Origin: CAYPHY01 sp964410625
GTDB taxonomy: Bacteria > Chloroflexota > Anaerolineae > Promineifilales > Promineifilaceae
Reading direction: 5' to 3'
Length of the DNA: 51,355 nt
Assembly: GCA_964410625.1 (NCBI GenBank)
Contig: CAYPHY010000036.1
Span: 1-51,355 of the forward strand
The notes beneath the pieces are model-generated. The model was given only the letters and a program-made list of their open reading frames with translations. It was not told where the DNA came from and searched no databases. The position numbers and the translations under genes were made by a program. Below are positions 1 through 8,040 of this stretch, piece by piece. The first letter of the stretch is position 1, and the number at the start of each line of letters is the position of its first letter.

Positions 1-57
1 CATTGTTCATTGTCTCATTGTTCATTGTCTCATTGTTCATTGTTCATTGTTCATTCC
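1..57. repeat. Degenerate word repeat (CATTGTTCATTGTCT type)
   Basis: The window opens inside a run of the words CATTGTTC and CATTGTCT. The reverse-complement words (GAACAATG, GAGACAATG) recur near 25430-25465 and 40833-40930, so this is one family of dispersed short-word repeats. Only one arm is visible because the window edge cuts it. Confidence 0.75.
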
Positions 58-251
58 TAGAACCATTAACCACGACCGCCGCAGCCTTGTACCTAAGAAC
101 AGTTGCCTTTGTCTGGAGGCATTATAACATAAGGGAGAGTGTTGGAAATATTAATTTGTAGCCTTGTAGCCTGGATATTTTATCCGGGCCATAGCGTGCG
201 GGTTTAGGTTGAAAACTCCAACCCGCTACATAGTGAAAGGAGTTGAAGATA

Positions 252-890
252 ATGAGACGGATTAGTGAGGAAGCGGCCGCGCGGCTGGAAGATGGGCCGG
301 TGTTGTCGGCCGAATGCAAGCGGGTAGTAGCCGATGCGATGGTCAATATATTGGCAGCAGTGGGGGAAGACCCAGAGCGAGAAGGGTTGTTGAACACACC
401 TACTCGTGTGGCACGGGCGTATGAGGAGTTGCTGGCCGGATATAAGGTAGACCCCGTTGCGTTGCTCAATGAGGCATTGTTCGATGTGGAGTATAACCAG
501 ATGGTGGTGGTGACGGACATCGAGTTCTATAGTTTGTGCGAACACCATCTGTTGCCGATTATCGGCCGTGCCCATGTCGCCTATATCCCGAACAAGAAGG
601 TGGTTGGGCTGTCGAAGATTCCGCGCATTGTGGAGGCGTTTGCGCGGCGCTTGCAGGTGCAGGAGCGGATGACGAAGCAGATCGCGGATTTAATTGATGA
701 GCTGATCCAGCCGTTGGGCGTGGCAGTGGTGGTGGATGGGGTGCATATGTGTGTGGCGATGCGTGGGGCGAAGAAGTCGGCCGCGCGGATGCGTACCAGT
801 GAATTATTGGGCACTTTTGCGACAAACCCAAAGACGCGGGCCGAGTTTATGCAGCATATTGGGATGGTGCATGGGGCGTTTGGGGATTAG
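252..890 (+). CDS. folE: GTP cyclohydrolase I (FolE)
   Basis: Cytoplasmic enzyme that converts GTP to 7,8-dihydroneopterin triphosphate, the first step of folate/pterin synthesis. The 212-residue product has the family hallmarks: CEHHLLP at about residues 96-102 supplies zinc and active-site Cys/His residues, and HMCVAMRG near residue 167 supplies the second zinc cysteine. Length is normal for the family. The reading frame is open from a TTG at 243, but GAAAGGAG at 234-242 lies 9 bases before ATG 252, so 252 is the better start. It stands alone, followed by a word-repeat stretch; no other folate gene is adjacent. Identification is secure from motifs. Confidence 0.95.
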   Translation: MRRISEEAAARLEDGPVLSAECKRVVADAMVNILAAVGEDPEREGLLNTPTRVARAYEELLAGYKVDPVALLNEALFDVEYNQMVVVTDIEFYSLCEHHLLPIIGRAHVAYIPNKKVVGLSKIPRIVEAFARRLQVQERMTKQIADLIDELIQPLGVAVVVDGVHMCVAMRGAKKSAARMRTSELLGTFATNPKTRAEFMQHIGMVHGAFGD

Positions 891-965
891 GAGTGGGGAG
901 TGGAGATTAAGAGACTGGGAGGTTAGGGATTGGAGATTGGTGTAGTGGTGTAAGTGGGGGATTGA
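890..965. repeat. Degenerate word repeat (GGAGATTAGAGACTGGG type)
   Basis: Directly after the folE stop lies a run of related words (GTGGGGAGTGGAGATT, AAGAGACTGGGAGG, GGGATTGGAGATTGG). The same words recur at 9150-9230, 12417-12460 (complement), 31888-31985 (both arms) and 47555-47600. Only one arm is seen here. Confidence 0.6.
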
Positions 966-1027
966 CAAGGGGGTGGGGAGCGGGTTTAATGTTGCTGTAG
1001 ACGGAGCGTGAATTATTTTGGAGGTGG

Positions 1028-3199
1028 ATGATGTCGCGTAGTGATAGTGATAGAGGATGGACGGCCGAAGCGGAGCTAGAAGCTGGTGGGGAGCAGCGGC
1101 GGCGGTGGGTGGCGGCCGTTTGCTTGTGGCGGGGCGGTCGTTGGTTACGCCGTTTGCTCAGCACCTACCGGCGGTGGATGAGGCAGTGGCGGTTGTTGCC
1201 GCGCCGGATGCGGCGGGCGTTGAGCGGACGGTTCGTGCGCCGGCGGATGGCAGTTGCCCTCAGCGGTGTAGCGTTGTTGTTGGCGCTCGGCCGCGCTCCG
1301 GCACAGGCAGCGACGATTACGGTGGTGGATGGGGAGGTGGGGATTGCCGATAACGGCCGTTGTTCGCTGGTCGAGGCGATTGAGAACGCCAACGATACAA
1401 CCAACGGCCAACCCTATGATGATTGCGCGGCGGGGAATCCGGCGGGGGTGGATACGATTGAGTTGCCTGCTGCCGGGAGCTTTACGCTTACCACTCCCAT
1501 TGTTGATGAACGGTACGATTCAAACGGCCTGCCAGTGATTGAAGGGCAGGTTGTGATAGCAGGGAATGGCTCAACCTTTAAACGAGAACCAACGGCCGAG
1601 TTATTTCGGCTCATGGCAGTCGCTAGTAGCGGCAATCTTACCTTGCAAAATCTGAACTTGAGCGGGGGCTATGCGCCGAAGCTTCCCATTCCTGGATATG
1701 CAGATCGATTTTACAATAAGCATGGCGGTGCAGTTCTAAGTTACGGTGAGTTAACGATCAGCGGAAGTACAATTTCTGGTAACGAAAGCCTTGCCAGCGG
1801 GGGTGGTGTCTACAGTGGAGGAAACCTGAGCGTTTCGGATAGCCACTTTGAAGATAACTATGCCTGGATTGGTGGTGCGATTGCCACCGGGTATGGCGAG
1901 ACCGTGGTCGAACAGAGCCAATTTACTGGAAATACGGCCGCCTACAGTGGCAACTATGGACATGGGGGCGGGGGAGCCATTTTTCTCAAAGGCGTGGGGC
2001 GATTCTCTCATGTGATCATTACGGACAATCGTTCAGCTATATGGGGTGGCGGACTGCTTGTTCACGCTCGTGGCGACGCCGAGATCGAAGATAGCACCTT
2101 TTCTGGTAATCAAGCTAGAGAAGGGGGTGCGGTACAAATGAATGGAAAGACGGTCATTAAAGATAGTACGCTAACCCATAATGAGGCGGTCTGGGGAGGC
2201 GCCCTTTCATCATTCGCCGGTTATCCCTGGACAGTTATTAACTGTACCATTGCTGAAAACCGTGCTGGTTACATTGGGGGAGGGATTGCCAGCAGCAAAC
2301 CCACCCCAACTGGAGAAATTATTAACAGCCGCATTATTAATAATGAAGCGGGTTCTCACGGCGGGGGCATCCATGCAATAACCTATGATGGTCTGCTTAT
2401 TCAAGAGTCGTTGTTTCAGGGGAATCGCGCCGGGCAGAGCGGGGGTGGTCTGGTGGTAGAATCTAAGCAAACGATCATTACCAATAGCATCATCATTGAT
2501 AATTCCGCCAGTAGCGGTGGAGGCGCGGTGGTTGAAGGTCCTGAGACGCGAATGGAGTATAGCGCGATTGGCGGGAACACGGCCGTCGAAGATGGGGGCG
2601 GATTGTATAATCTGGGACGGGCGATCTTGACCAATGTAACCATCTCCGGCAATGTGGCTGGTGGGCGCGGGGGCGGTCTTTTTAACCTCGCTGATCTGGA
2701 GGCGGAGGGAATTTCGGTGATTAGCAATTCGGCCGTCCGGCGTGGCGGCGGCATCTGGAATAGCGGCGAAGGCGGCACGTTGGAGTTGCAGCGCAGTTTG
2801 ATCACCAGCAATGGCGCGGCCGAAGGGCGAGAGATCGCCAATGTCTATGATGGGCGAGTGTTGCTGGATTCCTATAATCTGCTCGGCCGTCTGGGGGAGG
2901 CGGGGGTGTTGGGCTTCACGCCTGATAGCACGGATGTGGTTCCAATGGTGGCGGCGGGGCAAATTGTCGGCCGAAATCTGGCGAACTATGGCGGGCCGAC
3001 GCCGACCCACGCCCTGGCTCCAGGCGGCCCAGCGATTGACGCCGCGCCATCAGCGATGTGTGTGGATGAGACTGACCAGCGCGGGTTGGCGCGGAATGTG
3101 GATGGGGATGGACGGCCGTCGGAGCGCGAATGTGACATCGGCGCGTTTGAGCAGCAAACGGTGACGCAACGGGTGTTTATGGGGATTATTGCCCGGTAG
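1028..3199 (+). CDS. Secreted right-handed beta-helix protein, CSLREA and choice-of-anchor Q type
   Basis: A 723-residue exported protein. Residues 1-73 are an arginine- and tryptophan-rich leader, 74-87 a hydrophobic core, and APAQA at 90-94 a likely signal peptidase site. CSLVEAIENAN (112-122) matches the CSLREA domain. Residues about 150-600 are parallel beta-helix coils with recurring N-x-A-x-x-G-G-G motifs, as in polymorphic outer-membrane-type proteins. The C-terminus (PTPTHALAPGGPAIDAA, then CDIGAFEQ) is the choice-of-anchor Q signature. GGAGGTGG directly precedes ATGATG, so 1028 or 1031 starts. A paralogue follows at 3351. Likely surface-displayed; ligand unknown. Confidence 0.85.
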   Translation: MMSRSDSDRGWTAEAELEAGGEQRRRWVAAVCLWRGGRWLRRLLSTYRRWMRQWRLLPRRMRRALSGRFVRRRMAVALSGVALLLALGRAPAQAATITVVDGEVGIADNGRCSLVEAIENANDTTNGQPYDDCAAGNPAGVDTIELPAAGSFTLTTPIVDERYDSNGLPVIEGQVVIAGNGSTFKREPTAELFRLMAVASSGNLTLQNLNLSGGYAPKLPIPGYADRFYNKHGGAVLSYGELTISGSTISGNESLASGGGVYSGGNLSVSDSHFEDNYAWIGGAIATGYGETVVEQSQFTGNTAAYSGNYGHGGGGAIFLKGVGRFSHVIITDNRSAIWGGGLLVHARGDAEIEDSTFSGNQAREGGAVQMNGKTVIKDSTLTHNEAVWGGALSSFAGYPWTVINCTIAENRAGYIGGGIASSKPTPTGEIINSRIINNEAGSHGGGIHAITYDGLLIQESLFQGNRAGQSGGGLVVESKQTIITNSIIIDNSASSGGGAVVEGPETRMEYSAIGGNTAVEDGGGLYNLGRAILTNVTISGNVAGGRGGGLFNLADLEAEGISVISNSAVRRGGGIWNSGEGGTLELQRSLITSNGAAEGREIANVYDGRVLLDSYNLLGRLGEAGVLGFTPDSTDVVPMVAAGQIVGRNLANYGGPTPTHALAPGGPAIDAAPSAMCVDETDQRGLARNVDGDGRPSERECDIGAFEQQTVTQRVFMGIIAR

Positions 3200-3221
3200 A
3201 AAAAGGACTGCCAAAGTGGAA

Positions 3222-3249
3222 TTGACAAACCACTTTATGCAAGTATAAT
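3222..3249 (+). promoter_or_regulatory. Sigma70-type promoter upstream of the second beta-helix gene
   Basis: TTGACA at 3222-3227 and TATAAT at 3244-3249, both perfect consensus, are separated by 16 bases. Transcription would start near 3256, just before the hairpin at 3262-3292. Confidence 0.7.
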
Positions 3250-3261
3250 TACCCGCGAAGG

Positions 3262-3303
3262 AAGGAGCAGTGTGCAAACCGCCCTGCTCCTTTTGTGTTT
3301 TTT
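3262..3303 (+). terminator. Terminator- or attenuator-like hairpin in a leader region
   Basis: AAGGAGCAG (3262-3270) and CTGCTCCTT (3284-3292) form a perfect 9-bp stem, followed by a T-rich tract (TTTTGTGTTTTTTGTGG). It lies between the promoter at 3222-3249 and the gene starting at 3351, so it could stop transcripts early and act as an attenuator, or define a very short RNA. Confidence 0.6.
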
Positions 3304-3350
3304 GTGGCGTTAATCAAAGCAGTATCTACTTATAGTTAGAGGAAAGCCAG

Positions 3351-5783
3351 ATGCAAGCAATGGATAGACAAGTGAACGAGTGCGATGGAACAGCGGCCGC
3401 TGGGGAGCGTAGGCGTGGTTGGTTGGCTGCTCATTTGTTGCGACAAAGCACAGAGCGACGAAGCGAGACCGTTGGGTCTCGCTTTTTGCTTTTTTGGCAA
3501 CGGTTAAGGGGGTTGGGACGGCAACGGCGGCGGGCGCTTTGGCGCAAGTCGGCGGCGCGGGTGGCGACGGCGCTGACCGGCACGGCGTTGCTGCTGGCGC
3601 TCACTCGCGCTCCGGCGCGGGCGAACGATATCGACGTGGTTAATGGCCTGGTGGAGATTGCCCCTGATGGCGACTGCTCGTTGCGTGAGGCGATCATCAA
3701 TGCCAACAATAACGACTCCACCTACATAGATTGTGCAGCCGGGTCGGGGACAGAGGAAGATGTGATCATCTTGCCTAATGGCGGCGTCTTTTCACTGACG
3801 GACTTTCATGAAAACTTCTCCGGCTATACTGGTTTGCCAGTGATCTCTTCGGATATCACGATTGAAGGGAATGGCTCGACGATCCAGAGAGATGCTTCTG
3901 GAGGGCTTGATTTTCGGCTGTTGGGCGTCAACTCAAGCGGCGATCTGACGATCAATGATTTGACCATCCAGGGTTTCTACATTGACAATTCTGGGGGCGC
4001 GATCCGCGTCAACGACGGTATGCTGGAGATCAACGACAGCGTCTTGCAAGACAACAGTGCCACCTCCCGTGGCGGGGCTATCAGTTCATTTGATGGTGAT
4101 ATAACGATTATCAACACCCTCATTGACGAAAATGATGCAGACTCAGGGGGTGGCATCTCTGCCATCCGCAGCGACCTGACCATCACCGATAGTGTGATCA
4201 GCAACAATGATGCTCGCTATGACGGCGGCGGCCTGGACCTCTATCTAACTGAGACGGAGATTCGCCGCACGACCATCAGCGGCAACGGAGCCATCTTTAG
4301 TGGTGGGGGTATCTCCAGCGGCCCCGGAACGCTTTATATTTACCAAAGCGCCATTACCGGCAACGAAACCGAAGCGGATGGTGGCGGTCTAGCGATCAAT
4401 CAACTCTGTGAATGTAGCAGCGATACGGTAGCCGTGATCGTCAATAGTACATTCAGTGACAATATTGCTGCCTACGGTGGCGGTATCCATATGTTTGGCA
4501 GCAACTACTACGGTGGTAACTTCCCCGTTACGCTCACCAATGTTACGATCAGCAACAACATAGGCAACCAAACCGGTGGCGGCCTCTATGCCTATGAAGG
4601 AAGAGGCTCTCTGATCCTCAATCGCACGCTGATCGCCGGCAACAGTTCGAGCAACGGAACCCACGAACTGGATGCGCCGGATGATACAACGGCCGATAAC
4701 TACAACCTGATCGGCCACGGGGCTATCAATAACACCACCGCATTTACCAACTTCACCCCTGGTGCAATGGACATCACCGCCACCAGCAATGGCACGGAAC
4801 CAAAGGGGCTGGCGGCCATTTTGAACGGGACATTGGCACCGAATGGAGCGACAACGCAAACCCATGCGCTGGTAGGCGGCAGCCCGGCCATTGATCGCGC
4901 TCCCGACGCCAACTGCAATGCCCCCTCGCCGACGAATGGTGTTGACCAGCGCGATGTGGCCCGCAACCAGGACGGCGACGGCAACATCGCCACGGGCAAT
5001 GAGTGTGACATCGGCGCGTATGAGTATGTGTTTGTGCCGCTGGGCGATTGTTCTAACCAGATCACCAATATCCTCGGTGTGGGCATGGGAGACACGAAGA
5101 AGGTACGCAAGACTGCCAAGATAAATATCCCCAATTCCGGAGACGTGGTGTCGCTCTATGGGCAGTTGGTGGGCAAGGAAGCAGGGCGTATGCCCAACTA
5201 TGTCCATTTTATCTATCCCAACAAGAGCTTTATCCGGTTAGACGACCCGACGGGGACATCGGCGCGGCATGGTGGCCTCTTCTGGTACGGGACCTTTTTA
5301 GAGCCTTCGGCACGGATCAACGCCAAGTGGTTCTTGCTGAAGAAGACGCCACCGACGCAACGGGCGTTTCTGCTCTACCCAACGTATGAGACAGAGGGAT
5401 TCTATGTCAATGCCTTTGCGACGTATCCGGTAGGCGCAGAAAACACCATTGGGCCGATGGAACCCTGGACGCAGTCGCAGACGTTGGAGTTGCCAATTGA
5501 CACCACAACTGGGACGGTAGACATCACGGTGCAGATCGCGATGGTGGACAATGATAATGATACGCGGCCGGTGACAGTGCGGGCGCGGGCGGGAACGGTT
5601 TCGGCCGAAAACACCTCAACGAAGTCAACCCACGGCAAGCTGCTGAACATCATCACGCTGACGCTGGAGGATGTTCAGCCCGGTGTGGATATGATCTACA
5701 TTGATCTGGAGACGCCGTCGGGTGGTGAGTCGGCGGCCGTTGTTGGCGCGACAGCGCATTATTCTTGTGAAGATTTAGGATAG
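3351..5783 (+). CDS. Secreted right-handed beta-helix protein with extra C-terminal domain
   Basis: An 810-residue paralogue of the preceding gene. It has the same layout: basic leader (1-70), hydrophobic core (about 71-85), APARA cleavage site near 91, CSLREAI at 109-115, then beta-helix coils with N-x-x-x-x-G-G-G motifs to about residue 480. The choice-of-anchor Q segment (GGSPAIDRAP, CDIGAYEYV) ends near residue 563. Unlike its neighbour it continues for about 245 residues with an uncharacterised, probably beta-rich domain. ATG 3351 follows GAGGAAAG. It has its own promoter at 3222-3249, with hairpins in the leader and inside the start of the coding region. Likely exported and surface-associated; ligand unknown. 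Confidence 0.85.
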   Translation: MQAMDRQVNECDGTAAAGERRRGWLAAHLLRQSTERRSETVGSRFLLFWQRLRGLGRQRRRALWRKSAARVATALTGTALLLALTRAPARANDIDVVNGLVEIAPDGDCSLREAIINANNNDSTYIDCAAGSGTEEDVIILPNGGVFSLTDFHENFSGYTGLPVISSDITIEGNGSTIQRDASGGLDFRLLGVNSSGDLTINDLTIQGFYIDNSGGAIRVNDGMLEINDSVLQDNSATSRGGAISSFDGDITIINTLIDENDADSGGGISAIRSDLTITDSVISNNDARYDGGGLDLYLTETEIRRTTISGNGAIFSGGGISSGPGTLYIYQSAITGNETEADGGGLAINQLCECSSDTVAVIVNSTFSDNIAAYGGGIHMFGSNYYGGNFPVTLTNVTISNNIGNQTGGGLYAYEGRGSLILNRTLIAGNSSSNGTHELDAPDDTTADNYNLIGHGAINNTTAFTNFTPGAMDITATSNGTEPKGLAAILNGTLAPNGATTQTHALVGGSPAIDRAPDANCNAPSPTNGVDQRDVARNQDGDGNIATGNECDIGAYEYVFVPLGDCSNQITNILGVGMGDTKKVRKTAKINIPNSGDVVSLYGQLVGKEAGRMPNYVHFIYPNKSFIRLDDPTGTSARHGGLFWYGTFLEPSARINAKWFLLKKTPPTQRAFLLYPTYETEGFYVNAFATYPVGAENTIGPMEPWTQSQTLELPIDTTTGTVDITVQIAMVDNDNDTRPVTVRARAGTVSAENTSTKSTHGKLLNIITLTLEDVQPGVDMIYIDLETPSGGESAAVVGATAHYSCEDLG
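3462..3496 (+). terminator. Terminator-like hairpin inside the leader-coding region
   Basis: AGCGAGACC (3462-3470), loop GTTG, GGTCTCGCT (3475-3483), then TTTTGCTTTTTTGG. This is a textbook intrinsic-terminator shape about 110 bases inside the gene that starts at 3351. It encodes part of the leader, so conditional termination is possible but unproven. Confidence 0.55.
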
Positions 5784-5794
5784 TTGCTAAGTAG

Positions 5795-5859
5795 CTCACG
5801 CAAAGACGCAAAGGTCGCCAAGTTGTCTCTCTATGGGTGCTTGGCGGCCTTTGCGTGAG
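5795..5859. repeat. Inverted repeat, CTCACGCAAAG family (copy 1)
   Basis: CTCACGCAAAG at 5795 pairs with CTTTGCGTGAG ending at 5859. The inner words (AAAGGTCGCCAAG versus CTTGGCGGCCTTT) also pair. It lies between convergent genes and could also serve as a transcription end. Other copies are at 18485-18573, 37095-37156 and 47613-47693. Confidence 0.8.
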
Positions 5860-5874
5860 ATTTTTCATTTCGTA

Positions 5875-6771
5875 TCAGGGTAATTGAACCGTCTTCAGTT
5901 CTAGTGGCCGTGGGTAGCCATCCGATATGAGAACGCCGTGTTGCACGGCATCCCAATGGTTGACGGTTTCGCGTTGCATGTTGAACAGCGTATAGCGGTT
6001 GACCAGCACCCAATTGCAGACAATGAAACGCTCGGCGGGGATGTCGAGCGTTGTTTTTTCGCGGATCGACGCTTTGTATTCGCTGCTGCTGGTTTCTTGC
6101 ACTTGCAGATCGCGTTGGATGCTGCCGCTGATGGTGACGTTGACTTTGGGGCCAAAGACGATCTTGCCTTCGGCCGATAGTTTGGTGCTGGTGGTTTCCA
6201 CCATCTGTTGCCACTGATCATTGGAATAGCCGTAGCTGATCTCTGTCTCGTACTGTTCGGTGGTGTGGCCGTCGTGTTCATAGAGGCAGGGGTCGCCGCC
6301 GCTGCATTGGGTGCGGTCCCAATATTGTTCGCGACGGAGGATGTAATAGGGGTTGGTCTGCACGCGGTGGATCATGTCGGGCAGGTTCGGGTCGTTGACG
6401 AGGGTGGCGGGGAGGATAGTTTCACCGATGAGGTAGCGTGGGGAACGTTCGGGCGGGTGCTGGCCAAAGCCGGTCAGGCGCGGGATTTCGGGGATCGCGC
6501 CAGGGGCATATTGCCCTTTTTCGAGCGACGGCCGTTGCTGTTCATCTACTGGCAGCAACTGGAACTGTTGATACTTCTTGTCCCCCTCATTACGCAGCAG
6601 GGGTTGGGTGTTGAGCCTAGCCACACCCGGTCCCCAGGGAAGGACGATGGTGGCGTAACGGCCGTCGCCGGTCTGGATGTTCCACCAGTTGCCGGATTTG
6701 TTGACGAAGCTGAAGCGTTGTCCTGCTTCGTCATACGCGCTCTGGGTTTGGCAAGAGGGTGTGAGCTTCAT
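5875..6771 (-). CDS. Beta-trefoil plus aerolysin-like protein, possible Bin/Toxin_10 (Tpp)-type pore former
   Basis: A 298-residue protein without a signal peptide. Residues about 10-75 look like a ricin-type beta-trefoil portion (NIQTGDGRYAT, then KYQQFQLLPVD). Residues 110-150 (PRYLIGETILPATLVNDP, then NPYYILRREQYWD) resemble the central part of BinA/BinB and Cry35 proteins as I remember them. Residues about 195-260 are Ser/Thr-rich with alternating polar and hydrophobic residues, ending in TLDIPAER, as in the insertion hairpin of aerolysin-fold proteins. The gene begins 10 bases after the stop of a TetR regulator on the same strand, so the two are probably co-transcribed. The assignment rests on pattern only; an unrelated beta-rich protein is possible. 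Confidence 0.5.
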   Translation of the reverse strand: MKLTPSCQTQSAYDEAGQRFSFVNKSGNWWNIQTGDGRYATIVLPWGPGVARLNTQPLLRNEGDKKYQQFQLLPVDEQQRPSLEKGQYAPGAIPEIPRLTGFGQHPPERSPRYLIGETILPATLVNDPNLPDMIHRVQTNPYYILRREQYWDRTQCSGGDPCLYEHDGHTTEQYETEISYGYSNDQWQQMVETTSTKLSAEGKIVFGPKVNVTISGSIQRDLQVQETSSSEYKASIREKTTLDIPAERFIVCNWVLVNRYTLFNMQRETVNHWDAVQHGVLISDGYPRPLELKTVQLP

Positions 6772-6781
6772 GCTTGACTCG

Positions 6782-7387
6782 TTAATCCGTCCGGCGGAGG
6801 GAAGTGAGTAAATGAGTCAGGGCGTAGGTGGCTTCGGCGAGGGCAGTGGGGGGATCGGCCGCTTGGGCGATCCACAGCGTTGCTTCGTTCATCGCACCGC
6901 CGAGGAGATGGGTGAGGGCGTCGAGGGGCAGTGCGGGGAGCTGGCCTGCTTCGATCAGTGCCGCCAACACTTCGTATAACGATTTCATGCTGTATTGCGC
7001 GTCTAGTTCGCGCCAGAGCGACCAGCCGAGAACGGCCGGGGCGTCGATGAGCATGATCCGTTGGATTTGCGGGTCGAGACTGATTTCGAGGAAGGCTATG
7101 GAACCGGCGAGCAACTGTTGCCAGGGGTCTGGATAGTGGGCGACGACGGTTTCGATGTGCTGCCCGACTTGTTGCTGAAGATGGTGTAGAACGGCTGCAA
7201 ATAGTCCTTCTTTGCTGCCAAAGTGGTGGTAGAGTGCGCCACGAGTAACGCCAGCCAGTTGGACGATTTCCTCAGTGGCGGTGTTGGCATAGCCGTCGCG
7301 GGTGAAGAGGTCGCTGGCGATTTCGAGCAGGCGAGTGCGGGTAGCCTCGCTTTGTTGGGCTTTGATGGTTGGGGTGGGGTTGTCCAT
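6782..7387 (-). CDS. TetR/AcrR-family transcriptional regulator
   Basis: A 201-residue regulator with the TetR N-terminal domain: TRTRLLEIASDLFTRDGY (17-33), then helix-turn-helix residues about 37-57 (TATEEIVQLAG, TRGALYHHFGSKEGLF). The C-terminal ligand domain is variable. An upstream-extended frame exists, but ATG 7387 is preceded by AGGAAT at normal spacing. It lies divergent to the VOC gene at 7575, with two palindromes between them that probably are its operators, and 10 bases upstream of the Bin-like gene. It may repress both sides in response to an unknown ligand. Confidence 0.88.
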   Translation of the reverse strand: MDNPTPTIKAQQSEATRTRLLEIASDLFTRDGYANTATEEIVQLAGVTRGALYHHFGSKEGLFAAVLHHLQQQVGQHIETVVAHYPDPWQQLLAGSIAFLEISLDPQIQRIMLIDAPAVLGWSLWRELDAQYSMKSLYEVLAALIEAGQLPALPLDALTHLLGGAMNEATLWIAQAADPPTALAEATYALTHLLTSLRRTD

Positions 7388-7413
7388 AACGATTCCTGTA
7401 CAAATAGACCGCT

Positions 7414-7440
7414 GTAGCACGGGTAAACAACCCATGCTAC
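7414..7440. repeat. Stem-loop of the GTAGC-CGGGTT family
   Basis: GTAGCACGGGT and ACCCATGCTAC pair with one mismatch around a 5-base loop. Similar sequences (GCGGGTT, AACCCGC, GCTAC words) occur at 189-232 and 42281-42331, so this is another dispersed intergenic hairpin family. Confidence 0.55.
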
Positions 7441-7487
7441 GCGGGCATTTGTTCATTCATCAGCGCTGTACATAATTGCTCAAAAGG

Positions 7488-7516
7488 TTGACATACATAC
7501 TGTATGTATGTATAAT
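7488..7516 (+). promoter_or_regulatory. Consensus promoter for the VOC gene
   Basis: TTGACA (7488-7493) and TATAAT (7511-7516) with a 17-base spacer, perfect sigma70 consensus. The spacer is almost wholly occupied by a palindrome, so a bound repressor would exclude RNA polymerase. Confidence 0.85.
7491..7511. promoter_or_regulatory. TetR-type operator 1 (inside the promoter spacer)
   Basis: A perfect inverted repeat: ACATACATAC and GTATGTATGT around a central T at 7501. The half-site words resemble the TACATACA/TGTATGTA half-sites of AcrR as I recall them, which fits the neighbouring TetR/AcrR regulator. Confidence 0.8.
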
Positions 7517-7530
7517 TTGGTTTGTTAATA

Positions 7531-7550
7531 ACATACATACTGTATGTATC
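7531..7550. promoter_or_regulatory. TetR-type operator 2
   Basis: A near-identical palindrome (ACATACATAC, T, GTATGTATC) centred at 7541, exactly 40 bp from operator 1, that is about four helical turns and on the same DNA face. It lies just after the -10 box, which suggests cooperative repression. Confidence 0.78.
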
Positions 7551-7574
7551 TAAATAATACAATAAGGAATGTAG

Positions 7575-8012
7575 ATGATGCAAGTGAATAGTTTTTATCC
7601 CGTGTTGATGAGCAAAGCGATCGCGGCGAGTCGGGATTTCTATGTGCAGAATTTTGGCTTTGAAATTACCTTTGAGGCGGATTGGTATGTGAGCTTGAAG
7701 TCGGCCGACGGCCGTTTTGAACTGGCCTTTGTGGCTTATGACCATGAGACGGTGGTGGCCGATTATCAGAAGCCGGTGCAGGGGTTGTTGCTGAACTTTG
7801 AGGTGGATGATGTGGACGCGGAGTATGCGCGGCTGATCGAGGAGGCTGGGCTGCCGCTGCGCCGCGAATTGCTGACCGAGGCGTTTGGGCAGCGGCACTT
7901 TGCGACGGCCGATCCGAATGGGGTGTTGATTGATGTGATTCAGGTCATCCCGCCGGAGGGGGAGTATGTGGCGCAGTATAAGGAAGTAGGTGACCAAAGG
8001 ACAGGGCGTTAA
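7575..8012 (+). CDS. VOC-family (glyoxalase/bleomycin resistance-like) protein
   Basis: A 145-residue single-domain protein of the vicinal oxygen chelate fold. The N-terminal segment (YPVLMSKAIAASRDFYVQNFG) and C-terminal segment (FATADPNGVLIDVIQ) are the two beta-alpha-beta repeats. FEVDDVDAEYARL in the middle is typical of glyoxalase/bleomycin-resistance or antibiotic-biosynthesis monooxygenase-like members. AAGGA precedes ATGATG at 7575/7578. The gene is driven by a consensus promoter with two TetR-type operators, so it is probably an inducible detoxification or resistance gene. Substrate cannot be told from sequence. Confidence 0.85.
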   Translation: MMQVNSFYPVLMSKAIAASRDFYVQNFGFEITFEADWYVSLKSADGRFELAFVAYDHETVVADYQKPVQGLLLNFEVDDVDAEYARLIEEAGLPLRRELLTEAFGQRHFATADPNGVLIDVIQVIPPEGEYVAQYKEVGDQRTGR

Positions 8013-8040
8013 ATTGACAATCGTTATTCGATGAACGGCG

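Noticed and set aside
1..57. Possible CRISPR array or iteron origin
   Set aside because: Words are 8-15 bases without unique spacers of constant length, and no cas or replication gene is near; it fits the dispersed word-repeat class.
103..128. Promoter for folE (TTGCCT and TATAAC)
   Set aside because: The spacer is only 14 bases and both boxes deviate from consensus.
2210..3010. Long minus-strand open frame (266 codons) opposite the first beta-helix gene
   Set aside because: Lies wholly antisense to a well-supported gene and its product is low in recognisable motifs; it is a shadow of the repetitive GC-rich coding sequence.
4389..5207. Minus-strand open frame of 272 codons opposite the second beta-helix gene
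   Set aside because: Antisense shadow without a ribosome site or family match.
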